Source: Tetrapyrgos nigripes (Eukaryota; Basidiomycota; Agaricomycetes; Agaricales; Campanellaceae). Taken from it: 64,000 bases of DNA. A program made the translations under genes and the position numbers. The notes under the pieces are model-generated. The model made no database searches. It worked only from the letters and a program-made list of their open reading frames with translations, and was not told the origin of the DNA. Location: the NCBI GenBank assembly GCA_013368315.1, contig JAACJM010000019.1, positions 248,001 through 312,000 of the forward strand. Reading direction: 5' to 3'. Below are positions 34,332-47,685 of this stretch, in pieces (the first letter of the stretch is position 1; each line of letters opens with the position of its first letter).

Positions 34332-36036
34332 ATGTCCTCTATCTCCAAAGTGTCGCCGACGACGACGACGACGTCCAATCCCTCCAAGGGGGATACTCCC
34401 ATCGACCTCAACATCCCCGACAACTATGTCTCCTACACTCTCAAAAACACGAAGCCTCTTCCTCCAGTGACATGGTCCAATCTGCACAATGAAATCAACT
34501 GGCTCTCTACATTCTTTCTCACCGTCCCTCCTCTCGTTGGTACCATTGGCGCATGCTTTGTCACGCTTCGTTGGGAGACATTTGTCTGGAGCGTGACATA
34601 TTACTTCCTGACCGGTCTAGGGATTACAGCCGGCTACCACCGGCTTTGGGCTCACCGTTCTTACAACGCTTCCCTTCCAGCTCAATATGCCCTGGCCGTC
34701 TTGGGTGCGGGTTCCCTCCAGGGTTCCATCAAATGGTGGTCTCGCGGCCACCGTGCCCACCACCGTTACACCGACACCGACCTGGACCCATACAACGCTC
34801 ACAAAGGGTTCTGGTACTCGCATCTTGGCTGGATGCTCATCAAGCCCAGGCGCAAGCCTGGCGTGGCAGATGTTAGCGACCTCAGCAAGAATCCCGTAGT
34901 CAAGTGGCAGCACAAGCACTACTTGGCCTTGGTTCTCATCATGGGATTTATCCTTCCATCTGTTGTCGCTTGGCTTGGATGGGGTGACGCGAAAGGTGGA
35001 TTCATCTATGCCGGTGTCCTGAGATTGGTCTTTGTTCATCACGTATGTGTCGCGTTTGCTTCTTTCTGATGTTCTACTCACGGCTCTTTTTCTTTTTCAG
35101 TCAACCTTCTGTGTGAACTCCTTGGCCCACTGGCTCGGCGAAACTCCCTTTGATGATAAACATACTCCCCGGGACCACATGATCACTGCCTTCGTCACTA
35201 TCGGTGAAGGTTACCACAACTTCCACCACCAGTTCCCCATGGATTACAGGAATGCTATCAAATGGTACCAATACGACCCTACTAAGTGGACCATTTGGGC
35301 GTTGTCGAGACTCGGTCTAGCCAGTCATCTCAAGGCAAGTCGTGTTTTTCTCTCACTCTCGCGAACTGTTGTTGATGCCCTTTCCAGGTCTTCCCTGACA
35401 ACGAGGTTCGCAAGGGACAGCTCACTATGCAGTTGAAGCGACTGCGCGAAACTCAGGAGAAACTTGCTTGGCCTTCCGACAGCAACGACCTACCAGTCAT
35501 CTCATGGGATAGCTGTCAGTCATGATTGGTTTTCCAGTTGCACTATTTCTTACCACGAACTTTATTTAGTCCAAGAGCAATCTTTGAAGCGTCCTCTTAT
35601 CTTGATTTCTGGATTCATCCACGATGTCTCCAATTTCATTGAGGAACACCCTGGAGGTGCCCATTTACTGATCAAATTCATCGGTTCGTTGGGCTCCTTG
35701 AGTTATCCTTTCATGTTTGCTGACTATCATCTCACAGGCAAAGACGCTACCACGGCATTCTTTGGTGGTGTCTACGACCACTCTAATGCTGCACACAATG
35801 TAAGTTTTGTGAAGCAATCTCACTGGTGGTTGTGTTCCTCATGGTTTTTTCAATCACAGCTCCTTGCTATGAAACGTGTTGGTGTACTACATGGAGGTCA
35901 TCCGCACGGATTGGACGACAACGCCATCCCTCCTTCCCAAAGACTCAAGATTGCTCGATACAATGAGTTGGGTTCTGGATTCGGAAGCAGCACTGCTTAC
36001 AGTGAAAGTGAAGAGGGTTTTGCCGATAAATTCTAG
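34332..36036 (+). CDS. OLE1: Acyl-CoA delta-9 desaturase with C-terminal cytochrome b5 domain
   Basis: Introduces the first double bond into palmitoyl- and stearoyl-CoA in the ER membrane, using electrons from its own cytochrome b5 domain. Start [20 protein letters not shown]; an in-frame ATG 39 nt upstream is possible. The three His boxes are complete: [29 protein letters not shown] and [17 protein letters not shown]. Four hydrophobic spans are visible (for example [20 protein letters not shown] and [20 protein letters not shown]). After the membrane domain, [20 protein letters not shown] shows the HPGG heme motif of cytochrome b5, and YDHSNAAHN supplies the second heme His. The tail ends [15 protein letters not shown]. 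Introns lie at about 35043-35100, 35336-35387, 35514-35569, 35687-35738 and 35802-35861. About 475 residues, normal for fungal Ole1. Confidence 0.95.
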
Positions 36037-36391
36037 ACTTAGAAATGTGTGGCCTCTAGCTTTTTGGGTTTCTTGTCCCTTCATTCTGTGTTTGTGTCCA
36101 TTACTTTGTTCTTGGGGGCTGTAGGTTGAATGATAGTGAACGAATGCATTGACGAACTTCCAATCCTTTTACAGTACATATAGATTAACCGTATACATAG
36201 CCAAATCACTCGCTAAGAGCTGTCCTTTACTTAACTGTCTGCATTAAGTATTTATCTTATTAATATTGTCGGGTACTCACGGCATGTACCCTCAATGTGA
36301 ATTATATATATAAACAATGCCATTGCTAGATAAAAATACAAATGACAGAAAGCTCAGCGCTCAGTAATGACACCTCTAAATACAACAAGAA
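36037..36391. other. Convergent 3' region OLE1 / CUL3
   Basis: Two genes end here tail-to-tail. The stretch 36130-36350 is AT-rich, with TTTATT/TATATA-like sequence fitting 3' UTRs and poly(A) signals. No gene is seen. Confidence 0.45.
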
Positions 36392-39380
36392 TCACGCCTA
36401 CAAAGACAGATGAGCATCATCAGATTATGAGAGGACGAAGAGTAGGGACTATACTCACCAGATAATTATAAGATTTCCTATCTTCGCAACGCTCCAAATA
36501 CTCTCGCTGAAGACAGAAAATTAGCGCGTGATCGTGGAAACGTATGAGAAGTCCCTCACCTCGATTAGGCCTTCAATCCGTTTCTTTATTATTACAGGGT
36601 TCGGTACGAATCGGCTGGCCAGCAGACGAGTCACTTCGTTGACTAAGTCGTTATGACTCATATGCTTTCTGTCCTTCATGATTCGGACAATACAAGCCTG
36701 TCCAACGATATTCATGTCAAACATGTCTGCTGGATTTCAGAACGAAACGCACGCACCTCAGTCTGATGTCGTCTTTCCTCGTCAATCCGGCTCTTGGTCT
36801 CTTGTCTTTCCTCGTTATTCTCCACTTTGGAAGAAATAGTACTAATCTTGATCTTTTGCAATGACGACGTGAATGCTGAGTTGAATGAGAACGAATCGGT
36901 GCGGTCAACGTCACGTCCTGCTGGATGTTTCTTAAGGATCTTGAATTTGGCACAAGCTAGGGACTGTAAATGCCGTTGAAGATCAGCGTCTTCTATAGAG
37001 GTCATCTCTTTTATTTCCTAAACACGAGAAAGCCCTGAGTGGAAGGTCCAGCGCAGATGGAAACACTCATACCTCGTAGGTCAAGAACTCGCCCTCAGCG
37101 AGGTTCTGGAAAAGGAGCAGGATGACTAACGCAAAAGTGGCCACATTGAGGTCGTGCTTCCTGCTACTGAAAGCTACCCTCACATCTGCATTTCCAAGTG
37201 AAGGTTGCCAAGTTAACCTCCGCCCTGAATGCCTTGAGAAGTAGAATTTCTCGAATGATTGCATGGCCTTGAGCAGTTCGTCCGGTATCTTGCATAGTGA
37301 CGATGAGTGACTCATTGGCCAGAATGTGGAAGTCATCACGATGACCGAAAGATCGATTGGAGGAACCTGAGCAGAAGTCAGTTTTGCGATGATGAATCAG
37401 CAAAGTTAGACGTACCATAGTGGCAGTTTGCAAATGCTTTTTATAGGCTTGCATTGTATCGTCGGATATCTTCATGTCGTGGAACATTCCCTCCAATTTT
37501 TGAGTGAATTGGTAGCCGCACTCAATCTTGAGTTTAGCAAGCATTCCACGTTCAGCGTCGTCCGAGACAGATCGACCGAGAAGTAGACGTTTGGCAAGAT
37601 GATTCTTGTAGTACCGCTCAAAGACGTCTTTTTCTGAAAGATACCTGAACACCGTGATAGCCTTATCGAGAACTGAGTCGACTTCGGCATCTGTTTTCTG
37701 TCGAAGAATAAGGTCAGATCCCGAGAGATCGACGTTTAAAAGGGAATAAGCATACCCCTTTCAATCCTTTCTTGAGGTTCTCATCAATGAAGAGCGAGAT
37801 AAATTCTGAGCATTTTTCGTTCTTGTTGATGAATGTCTCGAATGCCTGGAAGAAAATACTTGAGTGCCGGATAACGTACATTCACTAGAGTCTTACTTCG
37901 ATAATTGAAGCTTCAATCTCGCGGTCACTGTTGAAGGAGACTTTCCAGATAGTATCGAGCTTGTCCTTGAGATCGAGGACACCTTGAACCCACTTCAGTG
38001 CAGATGCGAGTGTCTGCGCTCCAGAAGGCCGTGCTTTAGAAGCACCACCACCGCCGTCATCTCTGTCCTGGCCATCGGATTCGAGTGCGTCAAAGCCCAA
38101 GGAGGTCTGATTAATGACCTTGCCTCGCGCCGCAAGGGAGTTTTTGACGACCTTCTTTAAAGAGGGTATACCAGTGGGGATGAGCAGGGATAGACGGTGT
38201 AGACGCGCAAGGTCATCGGTCTTATCAAAATTGACCATGTTGTCCAGTCCTGAATTCTCCATTGAGATGACTGAATCAAGGTGCGGTGTAAGAAGCGTGT
38301 CTTTCAGTATTTGGCGTAACGGAGCTGCAGTAAGGCGTGATAGATAATGGTGTGTTCTTGACTCTTCGGATTCAAGGCGTGCTTCCACCTGAGGAACATT
38401 TTGAGTCAAAATGATGAATATAAAGACAGAACTCACCCTTCGCAAGTACTCTGGGGCATCACAAGTATCCAGCAGAGTCTGTCCTAGCGTCCTATAGAAG
38501 GTGATACTTTCTTTCAAAAGAACGGGTTCTAGATCTTTGGTGTAGACGGTAGGTCCTCCGTTCTGTGCATCAAGGCTCAGGAAAACATCCACGCAACCTT
38601 TCATGGCTGAACGGTTGATGGTGTACCCCTCTCTTTCGAACTCCAGCTGGTTGAGGATCGCGCTTATCAGACGGTCCTTTATTGGAGGGCGAATGATATG
38701 CTTGAGGAATAGGTCTAGTCCAGTTTCCCATGTCTCCGGTACTTCCGCACTTTTGGTGTAAATCCTGTCCTTTAATAACTATGAGGCAACCATATACACG
38801 CAAAGCAGGATGACGCACCATATACTTGAGTATCTGTCCCAGCTTGACCATGTTCCCGGTATGATCGTCCCATATACGCTTTAACGCCTTTAACAGCAAC
38901 TCATTCTCCTGACTCCTCTGCATCGGATCGTTACTTGCTCCTGCCGGAAATACTGGTACTATCTCCTCCTGCGCGAGTCTATCCAGGTCATCTCCGACGA
39001 GCTGCTTCATTCCTTTGTACAGGGTGTCTCCGCTTTTGTATAGGACCATATTATATGCATAGCGGTGGTTTTCCTCGAAAGACAGATTAGACGCATTATG
39101 GTTGAGGATCTCCTTTATGTTCTTCGACAACAATTGCCATGTTTGCTCAATAGACACGTCAGGGCCGTGCTGAGAACCATTTTGAGGATACATGGACGTC
39201 TATCAGAGCTAATCACGCACTTTCTTAGGTGGTTTCTGCAAACGATAACCAAGGTCAGAACTGTTGGACCAACTGTACTAATGACTCACGATTCTGGGCT
39301 TTATACGCCTGGCGGCTGGACAGGAAAGAATGAATGAAGCGTCCTGGATGAGACTAATCTTTTGACGTACCGGAAGCCAT
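36392..39380 (-). CDS. CUL3: Cullin-3, scaffold of BTB-adaptor ubiquitin ligases
   Basis: Cullins hold an E3 complex together: the N-terminus binds substrate adaptors (BTB proteins for Cul3), the C-terminus binds Rbx1. Tiny 5' exons give [18 protein letters not shown], joined (intron about 39170-39220) to [19 protein letters not shown] and then [20 protein letters not shown], the Cul3-type start. Later landmarks are [40 protein letters not shown] (cullin homology domain) and [20 protein letters not shown]. The neddylation segment is [20 protein letters not shown] with its Lys, and the winged-helix end reads [19 protein letters not shown] then SYNYLA. The last intron (about 36401-36462) leaves only Ala and the stop in the final exon. 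About 780 residues. Assignment to Cul3 rather than Cul4 rests on the N-terminal block. Confidence 0.92.
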
Positions 39381-39795
39381 AGTGAAAGATGAAAACAAAG
39401 GGCAGAAGTGGTCAAGTAAAACTTGCTTGTAACTTCAAGTCAGCTCGGAGCGCGGGACCGCGCGTCATAGAAGTAATTGAGTGGCCAAGCTTGGCATAAA
39501 GGCATAAAGGCTACAACTTGATTTGATCTGAGCTATCCAAGGTACATGAAGGGTTGTATGGCTACGAGAACGTATTTTAGACATAAAAACACTGCGACGG
39601 ATGAGATACGGACAGCGCGATGAACAGTAGTAACAGTAGTAACTATAACACGAAGTACAACGATATAAAATGTAATGTAACAATAGTGATGCTAGAAAGG
39701 AATGAATGCAGGAAGGCGTATAAAATATATGCGTGCAGATGAGATGAAGGAAGATGAAGGGTGATGAAGGCGGTCTACTTTTGGAGGTATCTGTG
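39381..39795. other. Gap between CUL3 start and exportin-T stop
   Basis: It should hold the CUL3 promoter and the exportin-T 3' UTR. The segment 39610-39720 is AT-rich with an agtaac-type repeat near 39630-39645. No gene-like signal is seen. Confidence 0.45.
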
Positions 39796-42700
39796 TCATG
39801 AAGCTCGTGAGGACCGTACAAAATCCGTAAAGTATTTGCGAAAAGCTTTTCCATCAAGGTCTCGTAGTTTTGTCGTGAAATCCATAGACGTCTCTTGCGG
39901 CCAATTTTGTGAGGGCAGGAAGACATTGACGAAGTAATTGATGGCTTCGGGGCCTCTGGCCATACACACGGCTTGTAGGAAGTTTGCTATCTCGTGGAGA
40001 ACCTGTACAATGAAGTGTTAGCTATCGGCCGATATAGAACATTGTTTGGCGCATACCACAGTGACTTGCCCATCCTTGAGATTTAGATCAGGCGTCGATG
40101 GGACGCGGAAAGCAGATGGTACGAGCCGTTCGTAGATATACTGCTCGAAACCAGGAAGTCCGACGTCATTCAAAGGATTATGATTGGTGCCATTCGTCGC
40201 TGGCACGGCAGAAGGAGAAATTTGCGCCCAAGCAATAACACAGCGAGTGAGGAAGGTAAATGCTGCTTTCTCGTTGCCAGGATCGCTGACATCCTCTGCC
40301 AAGACCCGCATGGTTTCGATGAGGGAGTCGAAAGAACCGTTATTACCTGTGAAAAGATGAGCATCGGAATGGGCATCTTGAGCATGAAGCTCGACTTACG
40401 TGGTGAGATGAAGACACCTTGCAACTTCGCAACTATGACGCTATTTAGAAGAGCGAGGTAAGCTTTCTTCGTGTCGGTATGTGCTCTTTGATCGTCTGAG
40501 CCAGATATCGGTTGGCTCAAGGCTGCCGAAATGTGGGCGGTCAATGGACCAACCAACTGATCCAGTACATCGAACATATCATCCTGTTGATTCTGTGAGC
40601 CAAACTCCACCGCTGAAGATGTCGACGCCTTACCGAAAGCTTGTGGATAAGGAGGGCTATGAAATTCATAAAGTCAATCAATTCAGATGGCTCAAAATGA
40701 ACCAGGAGATTCGACATCAGAGGCGGTATGAAATGAGTGACTGTGGGACCTGCTGTGGCAAGGATACGGGCAAACGCAAATCGAGTCTAGATAGAGGCAA
40801 CTCCGTCAGTCAGCAGTAAAAGGTGATTAGAACGAGAAGACGTACAGCATCTCTGACAACCTTGAAGACATTGGTATTCTCCAGACATACCAAGATCGCT
40901 TGGGCAACGTCCGCGAACACGTCAAGAGGAGGCAAGAGATAAGTTTCTGGCAGTGGAGAGGGATAATCTGGGAAGCCCTTGGCGATGTTTCCAAGAGCCA
41001 TGATTATGTGGTGTAGTTTCACAATAGGAACTACATCTTGTCCGCCTTTTTGGAATGTCTGCAAAGCCTCCGACAATTCATCCATGAGAGGCTTGACAAA
41101 AGAAAGAAGGAGAGATTTTTGTTGTTCTTGGCTCTTGAACAACAGCGAGCAGAGAATACCGACAGTTTCGAAGAGATATAGTTGGAAGTCAAACGCTGAA
41201 TGTTTCACAGCGTCGGTCAAGATGTCTACTTCCACTTCCTCGGGGTCCGGAATATGGACTTCAATGGTGAGAAGGTCACGTATGCTCTGAGAAATGTTGG
41301 GAGCAATCTCCGGAGGAATGTCGTTCCTGCTCTCTTTGATGAACTTGTAGAAGAGGTAATATAACCTGGATCGGAAGCTCGAGAGTTGGTTGTGGATGCC
41401 TCTGCAAGAAGCACGTAAACATGAAAGTCGACAAGAGGAATAAGGAGGTAAACGTACCTAGAGTCAATCATGGCTTCCAGTGCAGGCCCAATGCATTCTT
41501 TACGGACTTTGAAAAAGTCAGTGTATCGAGATACAGTCTCGAAGAATTGGAGTGCTACTGCTGGGTGCGGGTGAGACGACAATCCTGATTGTACAAGAGC
41601 AAATAGTAGTTCGCCATGGGTCGTCAGAGGGTATTCTGAGTAATCTATCGCTTTCCTGCTGTCCTTGTCTTGGGTAGCGGGAGCTAGACAGAATGCAGCT
41701 CGCCCTTTTCCTCCACCTTATATGAAGATAGAAGTATATGAGTACATGCCGAGATCAAAGAGAATAGGGCCTACTTTTGTTGATCTCCCCAAAGATATAC
41801 ACCATGTATATTCCCAGTTCAGCTTCATTCCACTTCGTGCTGACGTTGGTTTTGTATGCCTGTATGGTCGAAAATGCGAGGGTGCGGACCGCGTTAGTCA
41901 CCAGCTCTTGATCGATGACGAGGATGGAGTCCATGAAAGTGCGCAAATCCTATTGACCGTGTTCATCTCAATCATAGGTCAAGGGATAACCTCAGTCTAT
42001 TCACCTTTCGGAGCTTCTCAAACTCGGCATTATCGTCGTCTTCAACGTCATCAGGATTGGCTTCTTCATCCCATTTCATCTTCTCCAAGATCACTTGCAG
42101 AAGAGAAGTTAGGAAAGAGCGTTTTTCAGGCTCAATCGGGCTGGAAGACGATTTGCGGGAACGTTTGTACTATGAATGGTTTCAGCAGCCTCCTACTAGA
42201 AAGGACTAGTTGACATACCATTGTCAGGACCGTCTGAAGGAGAGGGAATACGGTATTGCAGGTATCGTCGTATTCGTCCGACATGAACCGGACGAGCACA
42301 GGTAGAATCTGATTGAGAAGGGTAGCAGCTTCTGCACGGACTTCCTCGTTATTGCATTCCTGGAATACCGAGTCAGAACAATTTCAGGCATGACTTGGAT
42401 GACATACATCCAGCTTCGTCAGCTCTAACCCGAGTACGTTTAACAGTTTTCCCAAAGCCTCCTTGTATGACTCTTCGCCCTCGTCGGTGTTAGATCCTCG
42501 CTCTATTTGTTGGCCGCGAGTTTTCGTTTCTAGCGCATCTATGACTTGGCCAAGCGACAGCACCTTGATGAGCTGCAATTTATCGCCAGGTTCTTTCAAG
42601 CCTTTTGAGACGATCCGTAAGAGGGCAACGGAGGTTGCTAATCGTATGGGTAACGACGGGTCTGCCAGTAACGTGAAAAGTAGGGGAACTGTGGTCGGCG

Positions 42701-43657
42701 TGACAGTCAGATTGATGTCAATCCAACCTAAAGCACTGTGTCAATGTCGATTGCTTCCTTCCAAAGTATACGCAAACGTACCGACGTATGAACCAAAAGT
42801 CCTGATGCCCCAATCCACCACTTCTTCGGCGTCGTCAAGTTCTCGCTTAGATCCAAGACCATCTTGCCCTTTTCTGAAGGCAGACATCTTCTCCGCTGCT
42901 TCCGATACTATAGTCAACACTGCATCGTTAATCCTCGCAGCATCTCGCTCTCTCACGGCGTCGCGCACGCGACCATCTCGAGCATGCCTTGCACCATTGT
43001 ACTGTCGAGCGGACTTGAGCAGTTGATCCGCTACTTCTCCTGATATCTCGAGGATCAGATGGAAGAAGAGTAGGGCTACATGTCTGTTGAATGGCTGAGT
43101 TGGATCGTTAGATGGTCGTATGAGTGTAAAGAGGTCGGCAAAGAAAGATGGCCACTGATCGGCATATGTGCACAAAAAAAAGAGCGTAAGGGTATGCGAA
43201 AACTTGTTCCTAAGATCTGTTTTGAGTCAGAGTTGGTCTGAATGATTGAAAGAATAGTGACTGGACGCACAGGGGGCACTAGCTTCTGACGATCCGTACA
43301 CGTATTCTGATTGAATGTATGAAACGAGTGCCTGCTGGAGGGTCTGAAATGTCTCCTGTTCAAAAGGTTCGAATCTAGAGAACATCAGAGACTAGGATGA
43401 AAACATTGAAAGCAGACTCACCGATTATCCAGAAACTCGTCCAAAATGCGGAGGGCGAAAAAACGTGCTTGAGCAGGATGGTTCCGAGCTCCTTCAGGAT
43501 TGACATCTAAGAACAACGGGAGGGCTAGCGTCCATGTTTCTGAGGCATTTTGTTGGATAGTGTTAAGGTATGCTATGGCTTCTTGGTGAAGAGCATTTTG
43601 CCTCGGATCCGACGCAATTGAAATGGCTTGGATGATTTTATCGACCTCTTGATCCAT
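39796..43657 (-). CDS. LOS1: Exportin-T, tRNA nuclear export receptor
   Basis: Carries mature tRNA with Ran-GTP out of the nucleus. The start MDQEVDKIIQAISIASDPRQ leads into HEAT-type helices: LPLFLDVNPEGARNHPAQAR then FFALRILDEFLDNR, and the exportin/importin-like MCTYADQWPSFFADLFTLIR. The typical exportin-T block NRHVALLFFHLILEISGEVA is followed by ARDGRVRDAVRERDAARIND. The middle (YEHDDTCNTVFPL-like helices) and a C-terminal half with HPHPAVALQFFETVSRYTDF, then DILTDAVKHSAFDFQLYLFE, match the family. It ends TKLRDLDGKAFRKYFTDF then VRSSRAS. About ten short introns and roughly 1,080 residues, the usual exportin-T size. Only this strand has coding continuity. Confidence 0.88.
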
Positions 43658-44143
43658 GGAAAATCCAAGCGTTGGCAGCAGCCACTCGAAGGGGGTAGAG
43701 GAAGGAGTTTACAAAAACGACAACTGACAGTAACAAGCGAAAAGTTATCACAATGAGATCACATGCGAGATTTTTATTCTTGGATTTGGAAGTCGCTAAT
43801 ACTATTAGTAGTAATACGCTCGGAACCCCACCATGCTCTCTCTGCCAAAACTGCTCTATTCCCGCTTCAACACGATGTCAAACTTTACGACCTCGAGGAC
43901 CGTTTGTCTCAATAGCTGTCCTACAGTCACTCCGAGTGTGTTATCCTGGTTCGTACATTCCGAGTATTGTCCGTTCGGAGAAGTGTAAAAGCTGATTTGG
44001 GATTGGCAAAAACTACCTACTTGACTATGTACCTAAATACACGCATATGCAAAACAATTACGGGCACTATAATGTAACTATATAACACGAATAGCTAAAC
44101 CTGAAAACAAGTACACAATCGTTTTGAAAGTCCTTGAACGGTC
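43658..44143. promoter_or_regulatory. Upstream region of exportin-T
   Basis: About 490 bp between the exportin-T start and the OMA1 stop. A plus-strand open frame at 43753-43995 has no family features, and I take it as chance. No RNA gene is seen. Confidence 0.4.
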
Positions 44144-45990
44144 CTATGCAGAGATGATATTCACGCTACTCCTGGCTTCCTCAGGATTTAGCTGCAGACG
44201 AGCTAGAGCGGCACGTCTCTCTGTCTCCCATCTAACCAATTCCGACTTCAGCTTTTCGACTCGCACTTCGTTGACAGGATGTGCAGATCCTGTTATCCTT
44301 CGAGCGAGAGACTCCCCTTTTGATTGTGAGGACGCAGCGTCGATACCCTCAGCATGTGAACACTCTGTCGCGGAGAAAACGCGACCTTCCCAAAATAATA
44401 CGGCTTCACGAGCATCGAATCCAGCATGCGCAAGCAACCTGAGGAATGTTTGAGGACATTGAAGAATTGTTTACAAGGAAGAACTAACCGTGCTGATACG
44501 ACGTCAGCTTCAATTTCTTGCTTCATGCTTGTGCAATATTCGCCAATTTTCACTAATTCTCCAGACCCAAATTTTCCGAGTTGGGCTACAGCGTCGTTCA
44601 CGAATGGGCCAAAAAGCATGGTGACAGGGAAGATGAGAACACGAATGACATCCGAGAAAATGGACAAGGCGCCAGGGATGATAACGGTTCCCGAAGATAG
44701 CGTCTCAAGGTGATGTGAAAGAATGAGGTGAGCCAGCTCATGAGCTAAAAGAATGGCGAGTTGAGACGTCTGTTGTTCGCTGGGAATAGGGTGTCGCGAA
44801 GTAGGTTGAGAAAACAGGCCACCAAATAATGAGGACCAGAAGGATCCTCCTCCGTTCTGCGCAGGAGTTTCACCTGCTGGGGGAAGCCTGGATAGTATGT
44901 CGTCAATAAAACCAGAATATACTACGATCCCACCTCCGCCATCAGGGCCAAACCCATAGGAAAAGGCATTGAGCGCATCCGGCTTCTCGACTATCAGCAG
45001 GTTATAGGGAGGTCCCGGGATCGCATGAGGTACGGGGGGAGCATCGCGCTTCTCGCACATCCTTTCGCAGAATATCCTTAGATATTCCGAGGCCCGGGGT
45101 CTTGGTCGCAAGGGATAAGAGGCTGGTGGTGGAAGAGGCTTCTCGTTGGTCTGAAGCCAGTCCTCACAGAGTTCTTCTTCGCGGATCAAAAGGGGAATGG
45201 TAGACTCCAACCGCCGCAAGGTATCATTCACCCAGCCATATCTCCAGTCCGTTGGTGGCAAGAGACGAGACGGGCCATCTTGCGCCAATATCTCACCAAC
45301 GGCGTTATACCAGCCTGGTCCCACCAATTGCTTCGCAATCTCATCCTCCTCTTCAGGTGAGAGTATGATCATTCTTAATCTATGAAATAGGTTGGCTTGA
45401 CTCGCAATTGGGACAACGATAAGGGAAGGTCTCACCGGCCAGTCAAAGGGGTGCGTTCTATACTTGCTATTATGACTCCCCAGAATAAGACTGCTGGAAT
45501 TGCGAGAAGAATATGGAAGAAGATAGTGCGGTGTCTTATTTTTTTGAGAAGATCTTGCTTTTTCTCTTCAGATGTGGGTAGCCCGTGAACGTCTGCGAGT
45601 TTGAGGTATTTTCTGGACCCGTGGTTTTTCAGAAGGATTACAGGGACGAAAGTCAGAACAATCCTGCCAGCCATCCTTGCGACCTCTAGAGCTGTAGATG
45701 ACTGTCTTGCATGTGAGTCATTTGTGCCCATTAACCAAGTCAAGCCGACACACCTTAAGTATGACTGCTAGTCCAGCTAACGGCAAGCCTTGATTGGGCC
45801 GTGTAGAGTGAAAACCAGACGTCCCTCTCACTGTCAACGGCAAAGGTTCCTTCCTAGCCTGGGTGGCTAGGAGGCCCAAACCAGGCCCTTGATGATATCG
45901 ACGAGTAAACCCCCGCTGGACACGAAAGATCGTTCCGAGAGAGCGAGTAGGGTTGGATGCTGAAGTTCCGCGCGCTACCTGACGCAGCAT
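44144..45990 (-). CDS. OMA1: Mitochondrial M48 metalloprotease Oma1
   Basis: Stress-activated zinc protease of the mitochondrial inner membrane. The N-terminus MLRQVARGTSASNPTRSLG then IFRVQRGFTRRYHQGPG is Arg-rich without acidic residues, a mitochondrial targeting sequence. A membrane span, FFHILLAIPAVLFWGVIIAS, precedes the protease domain. Landmarks are GFGPDGGGGIVVYSGFIDDI, the zinc motif LLAHELAHLILSHHLE (HExxH with catalytic Glu), a hydrophobic stretch FSDVIRVLIFPVTMLFGPFV, and the third zinc ligand in MKQEIEADVVSARLV. After an intron near 44438-44489 it continues HAGFDAREAVLFWEGRVF and ends EEARSSVNIISA. About 480 residues, longer than Saccharomyces Oma1 mainly through the N-terminal region. 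The region 45436-45460 joins TPLTGR to the Ile-rich segment starting the soluble domain. Confidence 0.92.
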
Positions 45991-46271
45991 TGCACATTGT
46001 ACAGCCAGATTGTTGTCCTAGGAGGAGGGCTGACGCTGAAAATGGATTGGCGCTTTGCCGAAAGCCAACGTTTGTGTCCGGCAATGACGGGATATGCTTA
46101 CTAATATAAGCGAGTGTATCGAGTCAGCTGCCTAGGCGAGACTAGCGCAGTCTAGCAGGGTATGCAAAAGTTTGTGATGATCAGTCTCTATCTATCACCT
46201 TGTGGCTGTTCATAACGTTCATGAAATGAGAAGAGTAATAATACAGGATGTACTAGTGCGTGGACCAATCA

Positions 46272-47685
46272 TTAGGATATGAAAGTGGCTTCCATGTAGA
46301 CATGGCCATTGGCTTCTACTGCAGCATCAGACCCGGGTTCGTTGATCACTAATTTGGCAGGATTCGTCCACTGTACAAGATCGTCAGCATCTAAAATTCC
46401 TATGGCCAACAAGACTCACTTGATAAATGTAAGGTTTCGTTCTAGCGACATAGTTGACGGCCATCTTAATCACGTATGGAATCTCCGCCAAAACATCCAC
46501 CTTCTCAATAAGACCCTTGGGCTTCTCGACATCACCAACGTCAACTTGAAGCAAAGCCTTGTAGGTGCCAGAGCTACCACGGATGACAGAAGGTCCAGCC
46601 CACTCGAACAGAAGTTCCGAAGGCTTTTGATATCCTGTCTCTGGGTCAAGTACCGGCTTCAAATGAGAGGCCCTAGATCTGACAAGAGCATCCTCCGCAA
46701 CTGGTTCACCTGGCCACTTGGTCTCCGCGGTAACCGTCGCCAGCTTCCCTCCTACAACCAATGAACCTATATTGACAACCACACCTCCGGAGCCAGCTCC
46801 CTTCTTGCCGTACGCCTCTGTAGTGGTAAACTCCATCTGAATGGCGGACACTCCGCCATGATCCTGGCTCTGGAAATGGGCGAAATTCCACGAGGCGGCT
46901 ACAAGGTTGGGTCGCATGCCCTGAATGGCATGTACAAACATGCCGGGTCCCTCTACAGATTTCGCCTGCCCGCTTATGGTGACATGACCAGTAGACTTAT
47001 ACAGAGGCCAGAATCGATGAACGACATAGCCTTCCGCATTCTTAGGATCCGGTCCGAAATGTGAATACCCTCCTTCAGCATCGTTGCCTACTTTAAATCC
47101 GGGAGCACTGGCTGGACGGGAGACTTCGAGGAAGATCTGCACATCGTCAGAAGGGTGCGCTGAGATAACATATGTCTCCGGATAATCCGAGTCTGGGTTT
47201 ACTTTGTGAGTGATGGAGAATTGATCAGCTTTGCATGACCTTTTGTCGCGACCAGGGGCGGGGCATGCAAAGTTAGACACATTGACAGATTTCCAGATCG
47301 CTTTTTGAGTCTTTGGATCATAGATTTTGCAGGTGAACTGGATAGTAGGGTACCAGACACTAGAACAATGAGCTGAATAAACGACCCTTCGACTCATTAG
47401 ATGAAGACTCACCCAACTGCTGAATGAATCACTTGGCACATAACAATCATCCCATCTGGAGTAGTCGTGTACCAAATCAATGTCTCCGCCACAAAACCGC
47501 CGGATGCGCAGAGCATTTCAGTGTCTTTAGGAGCAAGCTCTCCAAAGAGTTCTGCATCTTTGTATTTTGAAGATACTGGATGAAAGTTCGGGGCGGTAGG
47601 GTCTACTGGGGGCGAGGTCCTGCAACCCAGTCAGCAAAGTCGAGAAGGAAAGACAAGAGACCTACGAAAAGAGAGAAGAGAACAT
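46272..47685 (-). CDS. SVF1: Svf1-family protein
   Basis: Svf1 in yeast protects against oxidative and cold stress and has been tied to ceramide handling between ER and Golgi. Start MFSSLFS; after an intron, TSPPVDPTAPNFHPVSSKY, KDAELFGELAPKDTEMLCAS and LIWYTTTPDGMIVMCQVIHS lead into WYPTIQFTCKIYDPKTQKAI. Very strongly conserved blocks follow: DDVQIFLEVSRPASAPGFKV, EGYVVHRFWPLYKSTGHVTI, GPGMFVHAIQGMRPNLVAAS and WNFAHFQSQDHGGVSAIQME. The C-terminal part has ASHLKPVLDPETGYQKPSE, and after the last intron (about 46377-46418) the protein ends WTNPAKLVINEPGSDAAVE then VYMEATFIS. About 390 residues, beta-rich (lipocalin-like). The short hydrophobic N-terminus fits the membrane-binding helix reported for yeast Svf1. 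Confidence 0.93.

Noticed and set aside
34038..34487. Long minus-strand frame antisense to the OLE1 start
   Set aside because: It overlaps the certain desaturase exon and shows a shadow composition (Arg runs from GAC repeats).
43753..43995. 80-codon plus-strand frame upstream of exportin-T
   Set aside because: It has no domain, no splice context and non-coding-like composition, and it sits in the expected promoter.
46384..47475. Start of SVF1 at the long open frame beginning MVHDYSRW
   Set aside because: Its first 30 codons are intron and out-of-frame sequence; splicing to the upstream exons restores the conserved Svf1 N-terminus starting at 47685.
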